The position numbers and the translations under genes are program-made. The notes beneath the pieces were generated by a model. It worked only from the letters and a program-made list of their open reading frames with translations, did not search any database and was not told the DNA's origin. A stretch of DNA of 64,000 bases from JANQEU01 sp965228045 (GTDB lineage Bacteria > Bacteroidota > Bacteroidia > Cytophagales > Cyclobacteriaceae), in NCBI GenBank assembly GCA_965228045.1, contig OZ245789.1, positions 2,976,001 through 3,040,000 on the forward strand, read 5' to 3'. The stretch's first letter is position 1. Each line of letters opens with the position of its first letter. This document shows, one piece after another, positions 8,523-15,808 of the stretch.

Positions 8523-8716
8523 ATTTCACGCAAAGACGCCAAGACACAAAAACCTCGCGAATCTCTGTCTACTCTGCGAATCTCTACGCAACAATTTCGT
8601 GCTTGAAATCAAATTAATCCTAAAGTGTTTCCCACGCAATGACGCCAAGGCACTCAGACTCTGCGAAACTCTGTGTCTACTTTGTGAATCTCTGCGCAAC
8701 AATTTCGTGCTTGATA
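8523..8716 (+). repeat. Interspersed ~85-bp repeat, copies 2 and 3
   Basis: Two full copies in direct orientation: 8524-8604 and 8625-8714. Each has CACGCAAAGACGCCAAGACA or a close variant (CACGCAATGACGCCAAGGCA), then two imperfect tandem 21-bp blocks (GCGAATCTCTGTGTCTACTT and GTGAATCTCTGCGCAACAAT), and ends TTTCGTGCTTGA. They fill most of the 330-bp gap between the MOSC and NTF2-like genes. Reading frames across them (such as 8526-8753 minus and 8599-8868 plus) encode the low-complexity peptide RKDAK...SLCLLCESL and are judged non-coding. The remaining stretch, 8717-8839, shows no feature. Confidence 0.88.
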
Positions 8717-8839
8717 AACAAAGGAAATCTGGATTAGAGAAAGTTGGTATCATTTCATATCCAGTTCTCTCGTATCAAATAGTACCTCATTCCCGTAGAA
8801 ATTATTGTTGTCCAGATAAACACTCAACCAAATTAATCC

Positions 8840-9343
8840 ATGCAAGAACATTTCCAATCCTACATTAAAGCACTGAACGATCATAAAGTGGAAAAAGCAC
8901 TGGATCACCTCTCCAAAGACTTCGAGCTCTATTTCACCGAATACAATATCAAAATAAAAAAGAAAGAGTACGTTGACGTATTGGGGTGGGACAAAGGCTC
9001 CAATGGCAAAGTCGAATATGAAGACTTGAAATTGGATGGCAACACAGTTACCGCAGTATTTACGGAAAGAAATGATTTTCTCTCCCTTATCGGAATAGAA
9101 TCCCTAAAGGCAACGATCTCATATAAGTTTGACGACTCCGGTAAGATTAACCGGCAGACGTATACACCATTTCCGGACCAGCCCTCGACCCAGGACAAAC
9201 TTGAGAATTGCATTTCTTGGGCTAAAAAGAACAGACCAGAAGCATTAAAAGAGGTCTATCCAAATGATCAGCTACAATTCAATCAGGAGATGGCCAAAAA
9301 ATGGGTGGCGTTGCTCGAGGATTGGAGAAGTGCGATGAATTAG
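8840..9343 (+). CDS. NTF2-like (SnoaL-type) protein of unknown function
   Basis: The protein has 167 residues and no signal peptide. The first ~105 residues fit a nuclear-transport-factor-2-like fold: an opening helix pair (HFQSYIKALNDHKVEKALDH), then FELYFTEYNIKIKKKEYVD and alternating strands (VEYEDLKLDGNTVTAVFTER). A C-terminal helical tail (LENCISWAKKNRPEALKEVY and MAKKWVALLEDWRSAMN) is the usual ending of such proteins in Bacteroidota. NTF2-like domains act as small hydrolase or isomerase scaffolds or as ligand-binding proteins; no active-site residues are obvious. It is an island between two repeat clusters, with no operon partner. Confidence 0.65.
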   Translation: MQEHFQSYIKALNDHKVEKALDHLSKDFELYFTEYNIKIKKKEYVDVLGWDKGSNGKVEYEDLKLDGNTVTAVFTERNDFLSLIGIESLKATISYKFDDSGKINRQTYTPFPDQPSTQDKLENCISWAKKNRPEALKEVYPNDQLQFNQEMAKKWVALLEDWRSAMN

Positions 9344-9344
9344 T

Positions 9345-9610
9345 TTTCACGCTAAGGTGCCAAGGCACTTAGACTCTGCGAATCTCTGTGTCTACTTTGT
9401 GAATCTCTGCTCCACAATTTGGTGTTTGAATTCTGAAGTGTTTTCACGCAAAGACGCCAAGACACAAAATTTTTGCGAATCTCTGTGTCTACTTTGTGAA
9501 TCTCTGCGCCACAATTTCATACCAGACAATCGAATTTGAAACGGAAAGTGTTTTCACACTAAGACGCTAAGGAACAAAAACTTTGTGAAACTCTGTGCTA
9601 CAATTTCAAG
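9345..9610 (+). repeat. Interspersed ~85-bp repeat, copies 4, 5 and 6
   Basis: Three direct copies follow one another: 9345-9428, 9437-9520 and 9547-9610. Copy 4 has drifted (CACGCTAAGGTGCCAAGGCA). Copy 5 is close to the consensus (CACGCAAAGACGCCAAGACA, then TGCGAATCTCTGTGTCTACT). Copy 6 lacks one of the two internal 21-bp blocks and is only about 64 bp. The 18-29 bp between copies are unrelated. The cluster begins at the stop codon of the NTF2-like gene and ends about 58 bp before the frameshifted VOC gene. The frame at 9357-9539 is a repeat artefact. Confidence 0.88.
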
Positions 9611-9667
9611 GTGAAAATAAGTAAGTGGGATTCTGTATCTTGAACTCCAATCAAACAGTTCGAGAAA

Positions 9668-10059
9668 TTGAAATATGCTTATACCATCCTGTATGTGGAA
9701 AACGTGCTGAAAACCATTGAATTCTATGAGAAAGCTTTTGGTTTCAGCAGAAAATTTGTGTCCCAGGAGCATGACTATGGAGAATTGATCACTGGCGAAA
9801 CCACCATTGCCTTTGCTTCGATCGCATTGGGAAATTCCAATTTCAAAAATGGATTCACAGCCATTACCAATTCAGGAAAACCTTTTGGCGCTGAACTGGC
9901 ATTTACCACTGAAAATATTGAAAGGGATTTTCAGAAAATCATCGATGCCGGAGCCCTTGAATTAGAACCTGTTAAAGAAAAACCCTGGGGGCAAAAGTTG
10001 GATGCGTCAGGGACTTAAACGGTTTTTTGATTGAAATATGCACACCTGTAACCTCCTGA
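9668..10059 (+). pseudogene. VOC family (glyoxalase/bleomycin-resistance type) gene with a 3' frameshift
   Basis: The open frame from a TTG start (9668; no ATG is available before an in-frame stop at 9641) encodes KYAYTILYVENVLKTIEFYE, a typical VOC opening. It continues normally to EKPWGQKL, then ends as DASGT at 10018. In the -1 frame the family's expected ending follows directly: GCVRDLNGFLIEICTPVTS and a stop at 10057-10059. Restoring one A in the A-run at 9993-9996 (caaaag) joins the two frames perfectly. So a one-base deletion has removed the last strand with the metal-ligand Glu (LIEICTP). It is either a recent pseudogene or a base-calling error in a homopolymer. It sits right beside the repeat cluster. 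Confidence 0.8.
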
Positions 10060-10131
10060 AATGCTCCGATTAACAGTTGAATTTATTCACAATCAGTATC
10101 ACATTATTTATCCAAATCAACTTAACTACTT

Positions 10132-10431
10132 ATGAAAACATACGAAGTAAAAAAACTTGATATCCTTCAAGCCTCCAAGATCAGTGGAATTATGTATTTC
10201 CTCATTTCATTGGTATTCGTTATACCAATGTTCATGTTCATGAGCATTTTACCAAACAATGATGATTTAGATATGCCATTCTGGAGTGGCTCATTTATGA
10301 TCTTTATACCCTTCTTCTACGGCCTTATGGGATTTGTAATCACGGCCGTTATGTCCGCACTCTACAATTTTCTCGCAGACAGAATGGGCGGCATCAAAAT
10401 GTCAATGGAGATTGAGCCTGAAGAGATTTAA
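10132..10431 (+). CDS. Small membrane protein, DUF3566-like
   Basis: The protein has 99 residues with two predicted transmembrane segments, at about 17-41 (SGIMYFLISLVFVIPMFMFM) and 52-82 (GSFMIFIPFFYGLMGFVITA), and no signal peptide. The opening VKKLDILQASKISGIMYFL and the ending ALYNFLADRMGGIKMSMEIE match the DUF3566-like membrane proteins common in Bacteroidota (kinship by pattern, not by search). Its function is unknown. It lies 46 bp upstream of the aldo/keto reductase gene on the same strand and may be cotranscribed with it. Confidence 0.65.
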   Translation: MKTYEVKKLDILQASKISGIMYFLISLVFVIPMFMFMSILPNNDDLDMPFWSGSFMIFIPFFYGLMGFVITAVMSALYNFLADRMGGIKMSMEIEPEEI

Positions 10432-10477
10432 CAAACGAATTCAAACAAAGCTCATATCCTCAAATTCATTACAAATC

Positions 10478-11434
10478 ATGAAACGAAATACTACACTTGG
10501 GCACAGTACCCTTAGCATTAATAGAATCGGTCTCGGATGCATGGGTATGTCAGAATTCTACGGATCCTTTGACGAAACGGAATCCATAAAAACCCTTCAC
10601 AAGGCAATTGAACTGGGAGTCAATTTCTTCGATACCGCAGACATGTATGGCAGTGGCGCCAATGAGGAGTTATTGGCAAAAGCATTCAAAGGTCGATGGG
10701 ATGAGATCGTCCTGGCTACAAAGTTTGCTGTGATGCGAGGTCCCAATGGTGAGTTTCTTGGCCTCAATGGAAAGCCAAAGTACATCCGGAAAGCCTGCGT
10801 GGATAGTTTGTCCCGATTAGGGATTGATGTCATTGACCTGTATTACATGCACAGAAAAGATCCTGAAGTGGAAATTGAAGAAATCGTGGGAACGATGGCC
10901 GAGCTGGTAAAAGAGGGCAAGGTGAAGACCCTAGGTTTGTCAGAGGTTGACCCGGATACATTGCGAAGGGCACATAAGGTTCATCCCATTTCCGCTTTAC
11001 AGACAGAGTATTCTTTATGGAGTCGGGAACCGGAAGACGTGCTTTTTGATACCTGTCAGGAATTGGGCATCACATTCGTGTCTTATAGTCCTTTAGGTCG
11101 TGGTTTTCTCACCGGGGCAATAAAAAGTCGGGCAGACTTGGAGGAAGGGGATTTTCGTCTCAACAACCCCCGTTTTAGTGATGATGCCATTGAAAAAAAT
11201 CTGAAGTTCGTTGAGGTCATTGATCAGATTGCGCAAAGCAAGGGCGTCTCCAAGGCTCAAATAGCTCTGGCGTGGGTATTGAATCAAAACCAAGACATCA
11301 CTACCATTCCCGGTACCAGAAAAATCCATCGGTTGGAAGAGAATCTGGGTGCGTATGATGTGCAGTTGACGCCAGAAGATATCAGAACCATCCAAAAGAA
11401 TATGCCGGAGGAAACCATCGGTAGCAGGTATTGA
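10478..11434 (+). CDS. Aldo/keto reductase (AKR13-like)
   Basis: The protein has 318 residues from ATG 10478. An in-frame upstream extension to 10412 is rejected because it overlaps the previous gene and lacks family similarity. The AKR tetrad is visible: D52 and Y57 in FFDTADMYGSG, K82 in LATKFAV and H125 in LYYMHRKDP. The nucleotide-binding end reads ITTIPGTRKIHRLEENLGAY. LGLGCMGMSEFYG-like openings and the plant-pyridoxal-reductase pattern place it with NADPH-dependent AKR13-type reductases of small aldehydes or ketones. The next gene (DinB-like) starts 2 bp after its stop, so they form an operon. Confidence 0.9.
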   Translation: MKRNTTLGHSTLSINRIGLGCMGMSEFYGSFDETESIKTLHKAIELGVNFFDTADMYGSGANEELLAKAFKGRWDEIVLATKFAVMRGPNGEFLGLNGKPKYIRKACVDSLSRLGIDVIDLYYMHRKDPEVEIEEIVGTMAELVKEGKVKTLGLSEVDPDTLRRAHKVHPISALQTEYSLWSREPEDVLFDTCQELGITFVSYSPLGRGFLTGAIKSRADLEEGDFRLNNPRFSDDAIEKNLKFVEVIDQIAQSKGVSKAQIALAWVLNQNQDITTIPGTRKIHRLEENLGAYDVQLTPEDIRTIQKNMPEETIGSRY

Positions 11435-11435
11435 A

Positions 11436-11876
11436 ATGAAAGAATTTTTCAGAGATATTTTCGAATATCATCACCACTTCAATCGGGAACTGATCAAGCA
11501 ATTGAAGCAGTTTGAAGATCAATTGTCTGACAGAACGATCCCACTCCTGTCGCATAATGTAAACGCACATCAGATCTGGAACTCAAGGATCCTTGGAGGT
11601 GAATCTTTAGGTGTCAATGAAGTACATGACCTATACAAATGCTCGGAACAAGACCGAAATAATTATGACACCACATCGAAGATTATTGATGACCTTGAAC
11701 TGGATTTGGAAATAGAATACGGTAACTCTGCCGGAAATACTTTCAAAAACTCCATTCGTGACATATTGTTTCATGTGGCCAATCATACCACACACCATAG
11801 AGGACAGATCATCTCAGATCTCCGTATGAAAGGAATTGCTCCGATTAAAACCGATTATATATTCTATAAACGCTAA
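11436..11876 (+). CDS. DinB family protein
   Basis: The protein has 146 residues and forms a four-helix DinB/YfiT-type bundle. Putative metal-ligand histidines are present at the expected places: one in the first long helix region (LLSHNVNAHQIW) and two in the last (LFHVANHTTHHRGQII). The fold is shared with thiol-S-transferases such as BstA and mycothiol-dependent isomerases, so a metal- and thiol-dependent transferase role is possible. It starts 1 bp after the AKR stop and is followed 4 bp later by the VOC gene, giving a three-gene AKR-DinB-VOC operon. Confidence 0.85.
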   Translation: MKEFFRDIFEYHHHFNRELIKQLKQFEDQLSDRTIPLLSHNVNAHQIWNSRILGGESLGVNEVHDLYKCSEQDRNNYDTTSKIIDDLELDLEIEYGNSAGNTFKNSIRDILFHVANHTTHHRGQIISDLRMKGIAPIKTDYIFYKR

Positions 11877-11880
11877 ATCC

Positions 11881-12252
11881 ATGAATCACCATGCAAAATC
11901 AATAAGGGCCTTTGTCGGGTCAAAAAACTTTGAAGAAAGCAGACAGTTTTACAGAGATTTAAACTTTAAGGAAAGTGTAATTTCAAATGATATGTCATTG
12001 TTTACAACCAGCAACCTGGGATTTTACCTGCAGGATTATTATGTGAAATCATGGGTGGACAATACGATGATTTTTTTGGAGGTAGATGATGCGGCGCGCT
12101 ACTGGAAAGAATTGAATGACCTCGACTTAACTTCGAAATATAAAAAGGTTAGATTAACACCCATGAAAGAGTATGATTGGGGCCGGGAGTGTTTCCTGCA
12201 CGATCCTTCAGGAGTGCTGTGGCATTTTGGAGAATTCTATCAAACTCAATAA
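11881..12252 (+). CDS. VOC family protein (glyoxalase/bleomycin-resistance fold)
   Basis: The protein has 123 residues from ATG 11881; an earlier in-frame start at 11836 would overlap the DinB gene by 41 bp and lacks similarity. The pattern SIRAFVGSKNFEESRQFYRD, the central NLGFYLQDYYVKSW and the ending GRECFLHDPSGVLWHFGEF are those of a VOC dioxygenase or resistance-type domain. The usual final metal-ligand Glu is replaced by the HFGEF context, so metal binding is uncertain. It is the last gene of the AKR-DinB-VOC operon. Confidence 0.82.
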   Translation: MNHHAKSIRAFVGSKNFEESRQFYRDLNFKESVISNDMSLFTTSNLGFYLQDYYVKSWVDNTMIFLEVDDAARYWKELNDLDLTSKYKKVRLTPMKEYDWGRECFLHDPSGVLWHFGEFYQTQ

Positions 12253-12275
12253 TTTAACTAACGAAATCAAATTCT

Positions 12276-12641
12276 ATGCTTTTAATCATTGCCATTATAA
12301 TATTGTCTGCTTATCCTGATCAAATGAACCCTTCTCAAAAAACATACGATGCTGTTGGTATAAATAACCAAGATCAGGATATACTATTTTTGAAAGACGA
12401 TCAGGTTCTTAATAGCCAGGGACAAAAACTTGGATACTTTAAAGGCAATGATTTTTACAACCATATCGATCAAAAATTAGCCTATATCCGGAATAATGAA
12501 GTTCTAAACAATCATGACCAGGTTTTGGGATCTGTTGAGAATGATAAGCGTATTAATACGAGAAATCAGGAGCTGCCGAACCTGAAAGGCTCCTCTGATC
12601 TCAATAAGGTGAAAGTTGCCGTCTACTTCTTCTTTTTGTAA
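12276..12641 (+). CDS. Short repeat protein resembling five-fold beta-flower proteins
   Basis: This 121-residue protein starts with a hydrophobic export-like segment (MLLIIAIIILSAYP). The middle is made of four to five degenerate ~18-22-residue units: ILFLKDDQVLNSQGQKLGYF, NDFYNHIDQKLAYI, NNEVLNNHDQVLGSV and KRINTRNQELPNL. Each pairs a short beta hairpin with an N-x-x-x-Q-x-L-G/A core. This resembles the small exported five-fold beta-flower proteins of Bacteroidota that repeat NSSGQTVGYI-like units. The C-terminus (KVKVAVYFFFL) is unusually hydrophobic. Its function is unknown. The low GC and Asn/Asp richness differ from its neighbours. Confidence 0.6.
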   Translation: MLLIIAIIILSAYPDQMNPSQKTYDAVGINNQDQDILFLKDDQVLNSQGQKLGYFKGNDFYNHIDQKLAYIRNNEVLNNHDQVLGSVENDKRINTRNQELPNLKGSSDLNKVKVAVYFFFL

Positions 12642-12675
12642 TCGTAGTCCACAGCCACTCCTAAAAGTATTGAAT

Positions 12676-13365
12676 TCAGGAAAGCGCTTTTTTGTAGAAA
12701 TGCTGAATCGTGGCAGGCTTCAACCCTCTTTTGTATCTTCTGAATGCCATTAGATTGGCCCACATCACTTTGAAGTATCCGTTGTTTCTGTACTTCCTGG
12801 CTGAGACGGTTACACTTTTTGGGATGATATGATACCTTGTCGATACGCTTGCTCTTTCAATAAAATCATAGTCTTCCATCACACAAAATCGTTCATCAAA
12901 TCCACCCAATTTCTCAAAAATATCCCTTGAGACAAACATACTTTGGTCCCCTCCCCTGCACCACAACATCGGAAAACGGGTGAAGAAAGCATTGACTTTT
13001 AATAGCGGATTTTTCGAGTCAAACCGAAACCTATACCCACCCAGGTCAAAAACTTCGGAGGCCTTGATCAGATCATCCCTCAATGTAACCGGAGGAATGA
13101 CATCGGCATGCAAAAAGTACAGTAAATCGTGTTGCGCTTCCTTTGCTCCAAGGTTCATTTGAACTGCCCGTGAGGCAACACTGCTGGTAATCAACCTGAT
13201 GGTTTCATGTTTTAGGATTTCCAGTGTGCCATCAACACTGCCACCATCTACAACGATCACCTGGAAATTGCCTGAATCAGGAGAATCTCTGAAGTACCGG
13301 ATCAATTCGGGTAAATAATCGACCTCGTTTAAGGTTGGGATGATGACGCTTATGTTGGGTGACAA
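12676..13365 (-). CDS. Family 2 glycosyltransferase, TIGR04283-like
   Basis: The protein has 229 residues and is a GT-A-fold transferase. It has the GT2 opening ISVIIPTLNEVDYLPELI, the nucleotide-binding VIVVDGGSVDGT, the family-specific SRAVQMNLGAKEAQHD block and the metal-binding FLHADVIPP. The combination of RAxQMNxGA with FLHAD is the hallmark of the TIGR04283 group, annotated for arsenosugar biosynthesis in some genomes. No arsenic or other arsenosugar gene (arsM, arsS) is nearby, so its sugar acceptor is unknown. It is the only minus-strand gene in a long plus-strand run. Confidence 0.82.
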   Translation of the reverse strand: MSPNISVIIPTLNEVDYLPELIRYFRDSPDSGNFQVIVVDGGSVDGTLEILKHETIRLITSSVASRAVQMNLGAKEAQHDLLYFLHADVIPPVTLRDDLIKASEVFDLGGYRFRFDSKNPLLKVNAFFTRFPMLWCRGGDQSMFVSRDIFEKLGGFDERFCVMEDYDFIERASVSTRYHIIPKSVTVSARKYRNNGYFKVMWANLMAFRRYKRGLKPATIQHFYKKALS

Positions 13366-13524
13366 ATTCAGGTCGTGCTGAAGAATATTGAGAAGGTAGA
13401 AAGAATTCAGAAGTTGAGAAAGATGTTTACGTTAATCTTCGAAAAACGGACTCGTTCAAAAAACGGTGGATTTTCCTTGTCGTCCGCTCATTGTTTATTA
13501 CCATTTGTGCCAAACCATACAATC

Positions 13525-13707
13525 ATGTTCAGAATGAAGCATCTTAAAATTATAGGAGTCATCTTCGTCCTAATTGGCGCTGTAAGTATTTTCCCTGAAA
13601 ACGATACTCTGATTCATACGTTGCTTCAGATCACATTTGTCATTGGATGCGTAAGCTATCTTATAGGTGTTCGGTATGAAAAAAGGAAACAAATAGACCT
13701 CGAATAA
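13525..13707 (+). CDS. Small two-helix membrane protein
   Basis: About 60 residues from ATG 13525 (or 57 from ATG 13534). Two hydrophobic helices, IIGVIFVLIGAVSIF and LLQITFVIGCVSYLIGV, flank a short polar turn, and the C-terminus is basic (RYEKRKQIDLE). The frame is open further upstream to 13375, but that part is low-complexity and unlike protein, so the later start is preferred. The function is unknown. It sits 33 bp upstream of the four-helix membrane protein gene and probably in the same transcript. Confidence 0.5.
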   Translation: MFRMKHLKIIGVIFVLIGAVSIFPENDTLIHTLLQITFVIGCVSYLIGVRYEKRKQIDLE

Positions 13708-13740
13708 GTCTGAAAGTGAATTTGGGAGTAAATTCCCAAA

Positions 13741-14133
13741 ATGAATCCCCTTTTTCTTTCCGCGGGCATTTTGATCTTACTTCTTGGCCTGGTTCATTCC
13801 ACCTTCGGTGAATACCTCATATTTCGAAAATTCCGCCGAGATGGCATGGTAGTTCCTTCAATATCAAACAAAGTCTTTAAAGGAAGTCATCTTAGAATAA
13901 TCTGGGCAACCTGGCACCTTGTGACCATCTTCGGATGGAGCATTGGTGTGATTTTGATATTGATTGCAGGTAATCCCATGGCAAATGTCTCAATTGATAT
14001 CATTATAAAAACCTTCTCGTTTGCATTGCTACTGGCGTCTGTCCTGGTACTCTACGGTACTAAAGGCAGACACCCGGGATGGATTGTGCTTCTTTTAATC
14101 TGGTTATTACTGATCATTTCCATATTCATATGA
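13741..14133 (+). CDS. Four-helix integral membrane protein of unknown function
   Basis: This 130-residue protein has four predicted transmembrane helices: the N-terminal PLFLSAGILILLLGLVHS, IIWATWHLVTIFGWSIGVIL, IIIKTFSFALLLASVLVLYG and WIVLLLIWLLLIISIFI. Histidines occur at the membrane edges (LVHSTFGE, ATWHLV, GRHPGW). I do not recognise a named family. Its stop codon overlaps the start of the Crp/Fnr gene (ATGA at 14130-14133), so the two are translationally coupled. Confidence 0.65.
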   Translation: MNPLFLSAGILILLLGLVHSTFGEYLIFRKFRRDGMVVPSISNKVFKGSHLRIIWATWHLVTIFGWSIGVILILIAGNPMANVSIDIIIKTFSFALLLASVLVLYGTKGRHPGWIVLLLIWLLLIISIFI

Positions 14134-14711
14134 CAAGCAAGACAAACGCTATCAGCAGAATTTGTGAGCTATATGTTCAGCTTTCGACCGACTGCCAGTC
14201 GGAACTAATAGGTTTTTCCAAAATCATTTCACCCGCTAAAAATTCAATTTTGGTACGGGAAGGTCAATTATCAGATAAATCCTATTTCATCCTCCGGGGC
14301 TGCGCCAGGGCGTACTACCTAAAAGATGGAAAAGACATCTCTGATTGGTTTGCTTTTGAGGACGAGTTTATCAGCTCTATTCAGAGCTTCTTCCTTGACA
14401 TCCCAAGTCCTCATTTCATCGAGGTCATGGAAGACTCGGTCCTGCTCGAAATACCCCGTCATGCAACACAGAAGCTTTCTGAGAAGTACTGTGAATTTGA
14501 ACGCCTCATCAAGGAAATCGCCATCAGGACGATGTTACTCCAACAGGAAAGGATAGTGGCCTTACAATTTCAATCTGCCGAACAGAAATACAGAAGCTTA
14601 TTGCAAAAGAGATCCGACATCACGCTGAGAATTCCTTTGAAGCATATAGCCTCCTACATTGGGATCACCCTGGAGACGCTGAGCAGAATTCGAAGTTCGA
14701 ATTTGATTTAG
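14130..14711 (+). CDS. Crp/Fnr family transcriptional regulator
   Basis: The protein has 193 residues from ATG 14130, which overlaps the previous stop by 4 bp. A cyclic-nucleotide-binding-like beta-roll (residues ~25-115: SILVREGQLSDKSYFILRGC, FAFEDEFISSIQSFFL) is followed by a helix and a winged helix ending IPLKHIASYIGITLETLSRI. The sensor part has no Fe-S cysteine cluster and lacks the RxSxxxA cAMP motif, so the ligand is unknown. Its close Bacteroidota relatives regulate single neighbouring loci. The coupling to membrane proteins on both sides suggests it controls this operon (inference). Confidence 0.87.
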   Translation: MTSKTNAISRICELYVQLSTDCQSELIGFSKIISPAKNSILVREGQLSDKSYFILRGCARAYYLKDGKDISDWFAFEDEFISSIQSFFLDIPSPHFIEVMEDSVLLEIPRHATQKLSEKYCEFERLIKEIAIRTMLLQQERIVALQFQSAEQKYRSLLQKRSDITLRIPLKHIASYIGITLETLSRIRSSNLI

Positions 14712-14716
14712 ATCAA

Positions 14717-15364
14717 ATGATTGCTTCTGATCCCTATGGTTCTTTGTCTGCTATGAACAGACTTCATTTCATTACAGGTAGTGTCATCTTCATTTTCATT
14801 TTGACGCACTTAGGCAATCATCTGGCTGGCTTTTTGAGCGCGGATTCCCACATTAACCTCATGAATGCTCTCCGTAAAGTTTACCGAAATCCTGTCATTG
14901 AAACGGTCCTGTTACTGTCCATACTTTCGCAGGTAATCTCCGGACTTACCCTTTTCATTCATAAACGGAAATTCGCAAATGAATTTTTCGGTAAACTGCA
15001 ACTATGGTCCGGACTCTACCTGGCGGCTTTCTTTCTGATTCATGTAAGTGCCGTGATGATCGGTCGATATTTCCTGAACCTTGATACAAATTTCTATTTT
15101 GGTGCTGCTGGTCTGAATGTGTTTCCAATAAACCTTTTCTTTATACCCTACTACGGTCTTGCCATTCTGGCCTTTTTCGGCCATCTGTCCGCCATTCACT
15201 TTCGTAAAATGAAATTTCAGCTACTGGGCATTTCCGTCAGTAACCAATCAAAGGCTATCCTGCTGATGGGTATTTTCGTGACAGTCATGATTTTATATGG
15301 TTTGACCAATGGGTTCACCGGAGCGGATATACCCAAAGAATACCATATCTTGGTCGGGAAGTAA
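14717..15364 (+). CDS. Polytopic membrane protein resembling succinate dehydrogenase cytochrome b subunits
   Basis: This 215-residue protein has five predicted membrane helices. Its start may be ATG 14717 or the internal ATG 14753 (MNRLHFITG). Histidines lie at heme-compatible positions: HLGNHLAGFL in the first helix, FLIHVSAVMIG in the third and FFGHLSAIHF in the fourth. The pattern RLHFITGSVIFIFILTHLGN, then NPVIETVLLLSILSQVISGL, resembles the membrane anchor of succinate:quinone oxidoreductases. No flavoprotein or iron-sulfur subunit is near. It might bind b-type heme as an orphan quinone-linked or sensory protein (hypothesis). It follows the Crp/Fnr gene by 5 bp. Confidence 0.6.
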   Translation: MIASDPYGSLSAMNRLHFITGSVIFIFILTHLGNHLAGFLSADSHINLMNALRKVYRNPVIETVLLLSILSQVISGLTLFIHKRKFANEFFGKLQLWSGLYLAAFFLIHVSAVMIGRYFLNLDTNFYFGAAGLNVFPINLFFIPYYGLAILAFFGHLSAIHFRKMKFQLLGISVSNQSKAILLMGIFVTVMILYGLTNGFTGADIPKEYHILVGK

Positions 15365-15395
15365 TGCAGAAAACATATTCCATTGGGATACAGCA

Positions 15396-15761
15396 ATGAA
15401 AATCGAATATCTGAATCAGGTCCAACCGAAGATCGCTCTGCTAAGTAAGAATTCCCGTGTAAATACGGCCCAGGAGGCCCTTGAATTGTTAATGGATTGC
15501 CATTACAATGGAAACTGTAACCGTGTTATCATCTACGTCGAAAGTCTGTCACCAGAGTTTTTCAACTTGTCTACCGGGCTTGCCGGAGATATCCTGCAGA
15601 AGTTTTCAAACTACGACGGTTATCTGTCCATAGTCGGTGATTTCTCCAGATTCGAATCCAGGAGTCTAAAGGACTTTATGAGAGAAAGCAATCGTCAGGG
15701 GCGCATCCTCTTCCTTTCAGACCTTGACGAAGCAATTAAACTTTTCGATCAGGCAACCTAA
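15396..15761 (+). CDS. DUF4180 domain-containing protein
   Basis: The protein has 121 residues. The start at ATG 15396 gives the family's normal length; a longer in-frame extension to 15309 overlaps the previous gene and is rejected. Features are an opening NQVQPKIALLSKNSRVNTAQ, a RVIIYVESLSPEFFNLSTGL core (the most conserved element of DUF4180), GDILQKFSNYDGYLSIVGDF and a final DLDEAIKLF. DUF4180 is an alpha-beta domain of unknown function, in some genomes near MarR or TetR regulators. It closes the plus-strand run that starts at 13525. Confidence 0.82.
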   Translation: MKIEYLNQVQPKIALLSKNSRVNTAQEALELLMDCHYNGNCNRVIIYVESLSPEFFNLSTGLAGDILQKFSNYDGYLSIVGDFSRFESRSLKDFMRESNRQGRILFLSDLDEAIKLFDQAT

Positions 15762-15808
15762 TCGGCAGTCGATGCATCTACAACATATCTAAAATTACCT
15801 TGATATAG

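Noticed and set aside
8526..8868. Open frames on both strands (8526-8753 minus, 8599-8868 plus) in the gap after the MOSC gene
   Set aside because: They translate the interspersed repeat (RKDAK, SLCLLCESL patterns) and have no domain; the same artefact appears at 9357-9539.
13375..13524. Longer form of the small membrane protein starting at 13375
   Set aside because: The added residues are basic and low-quality, and the hydrophobic protein starts naturally at ATG 13525.
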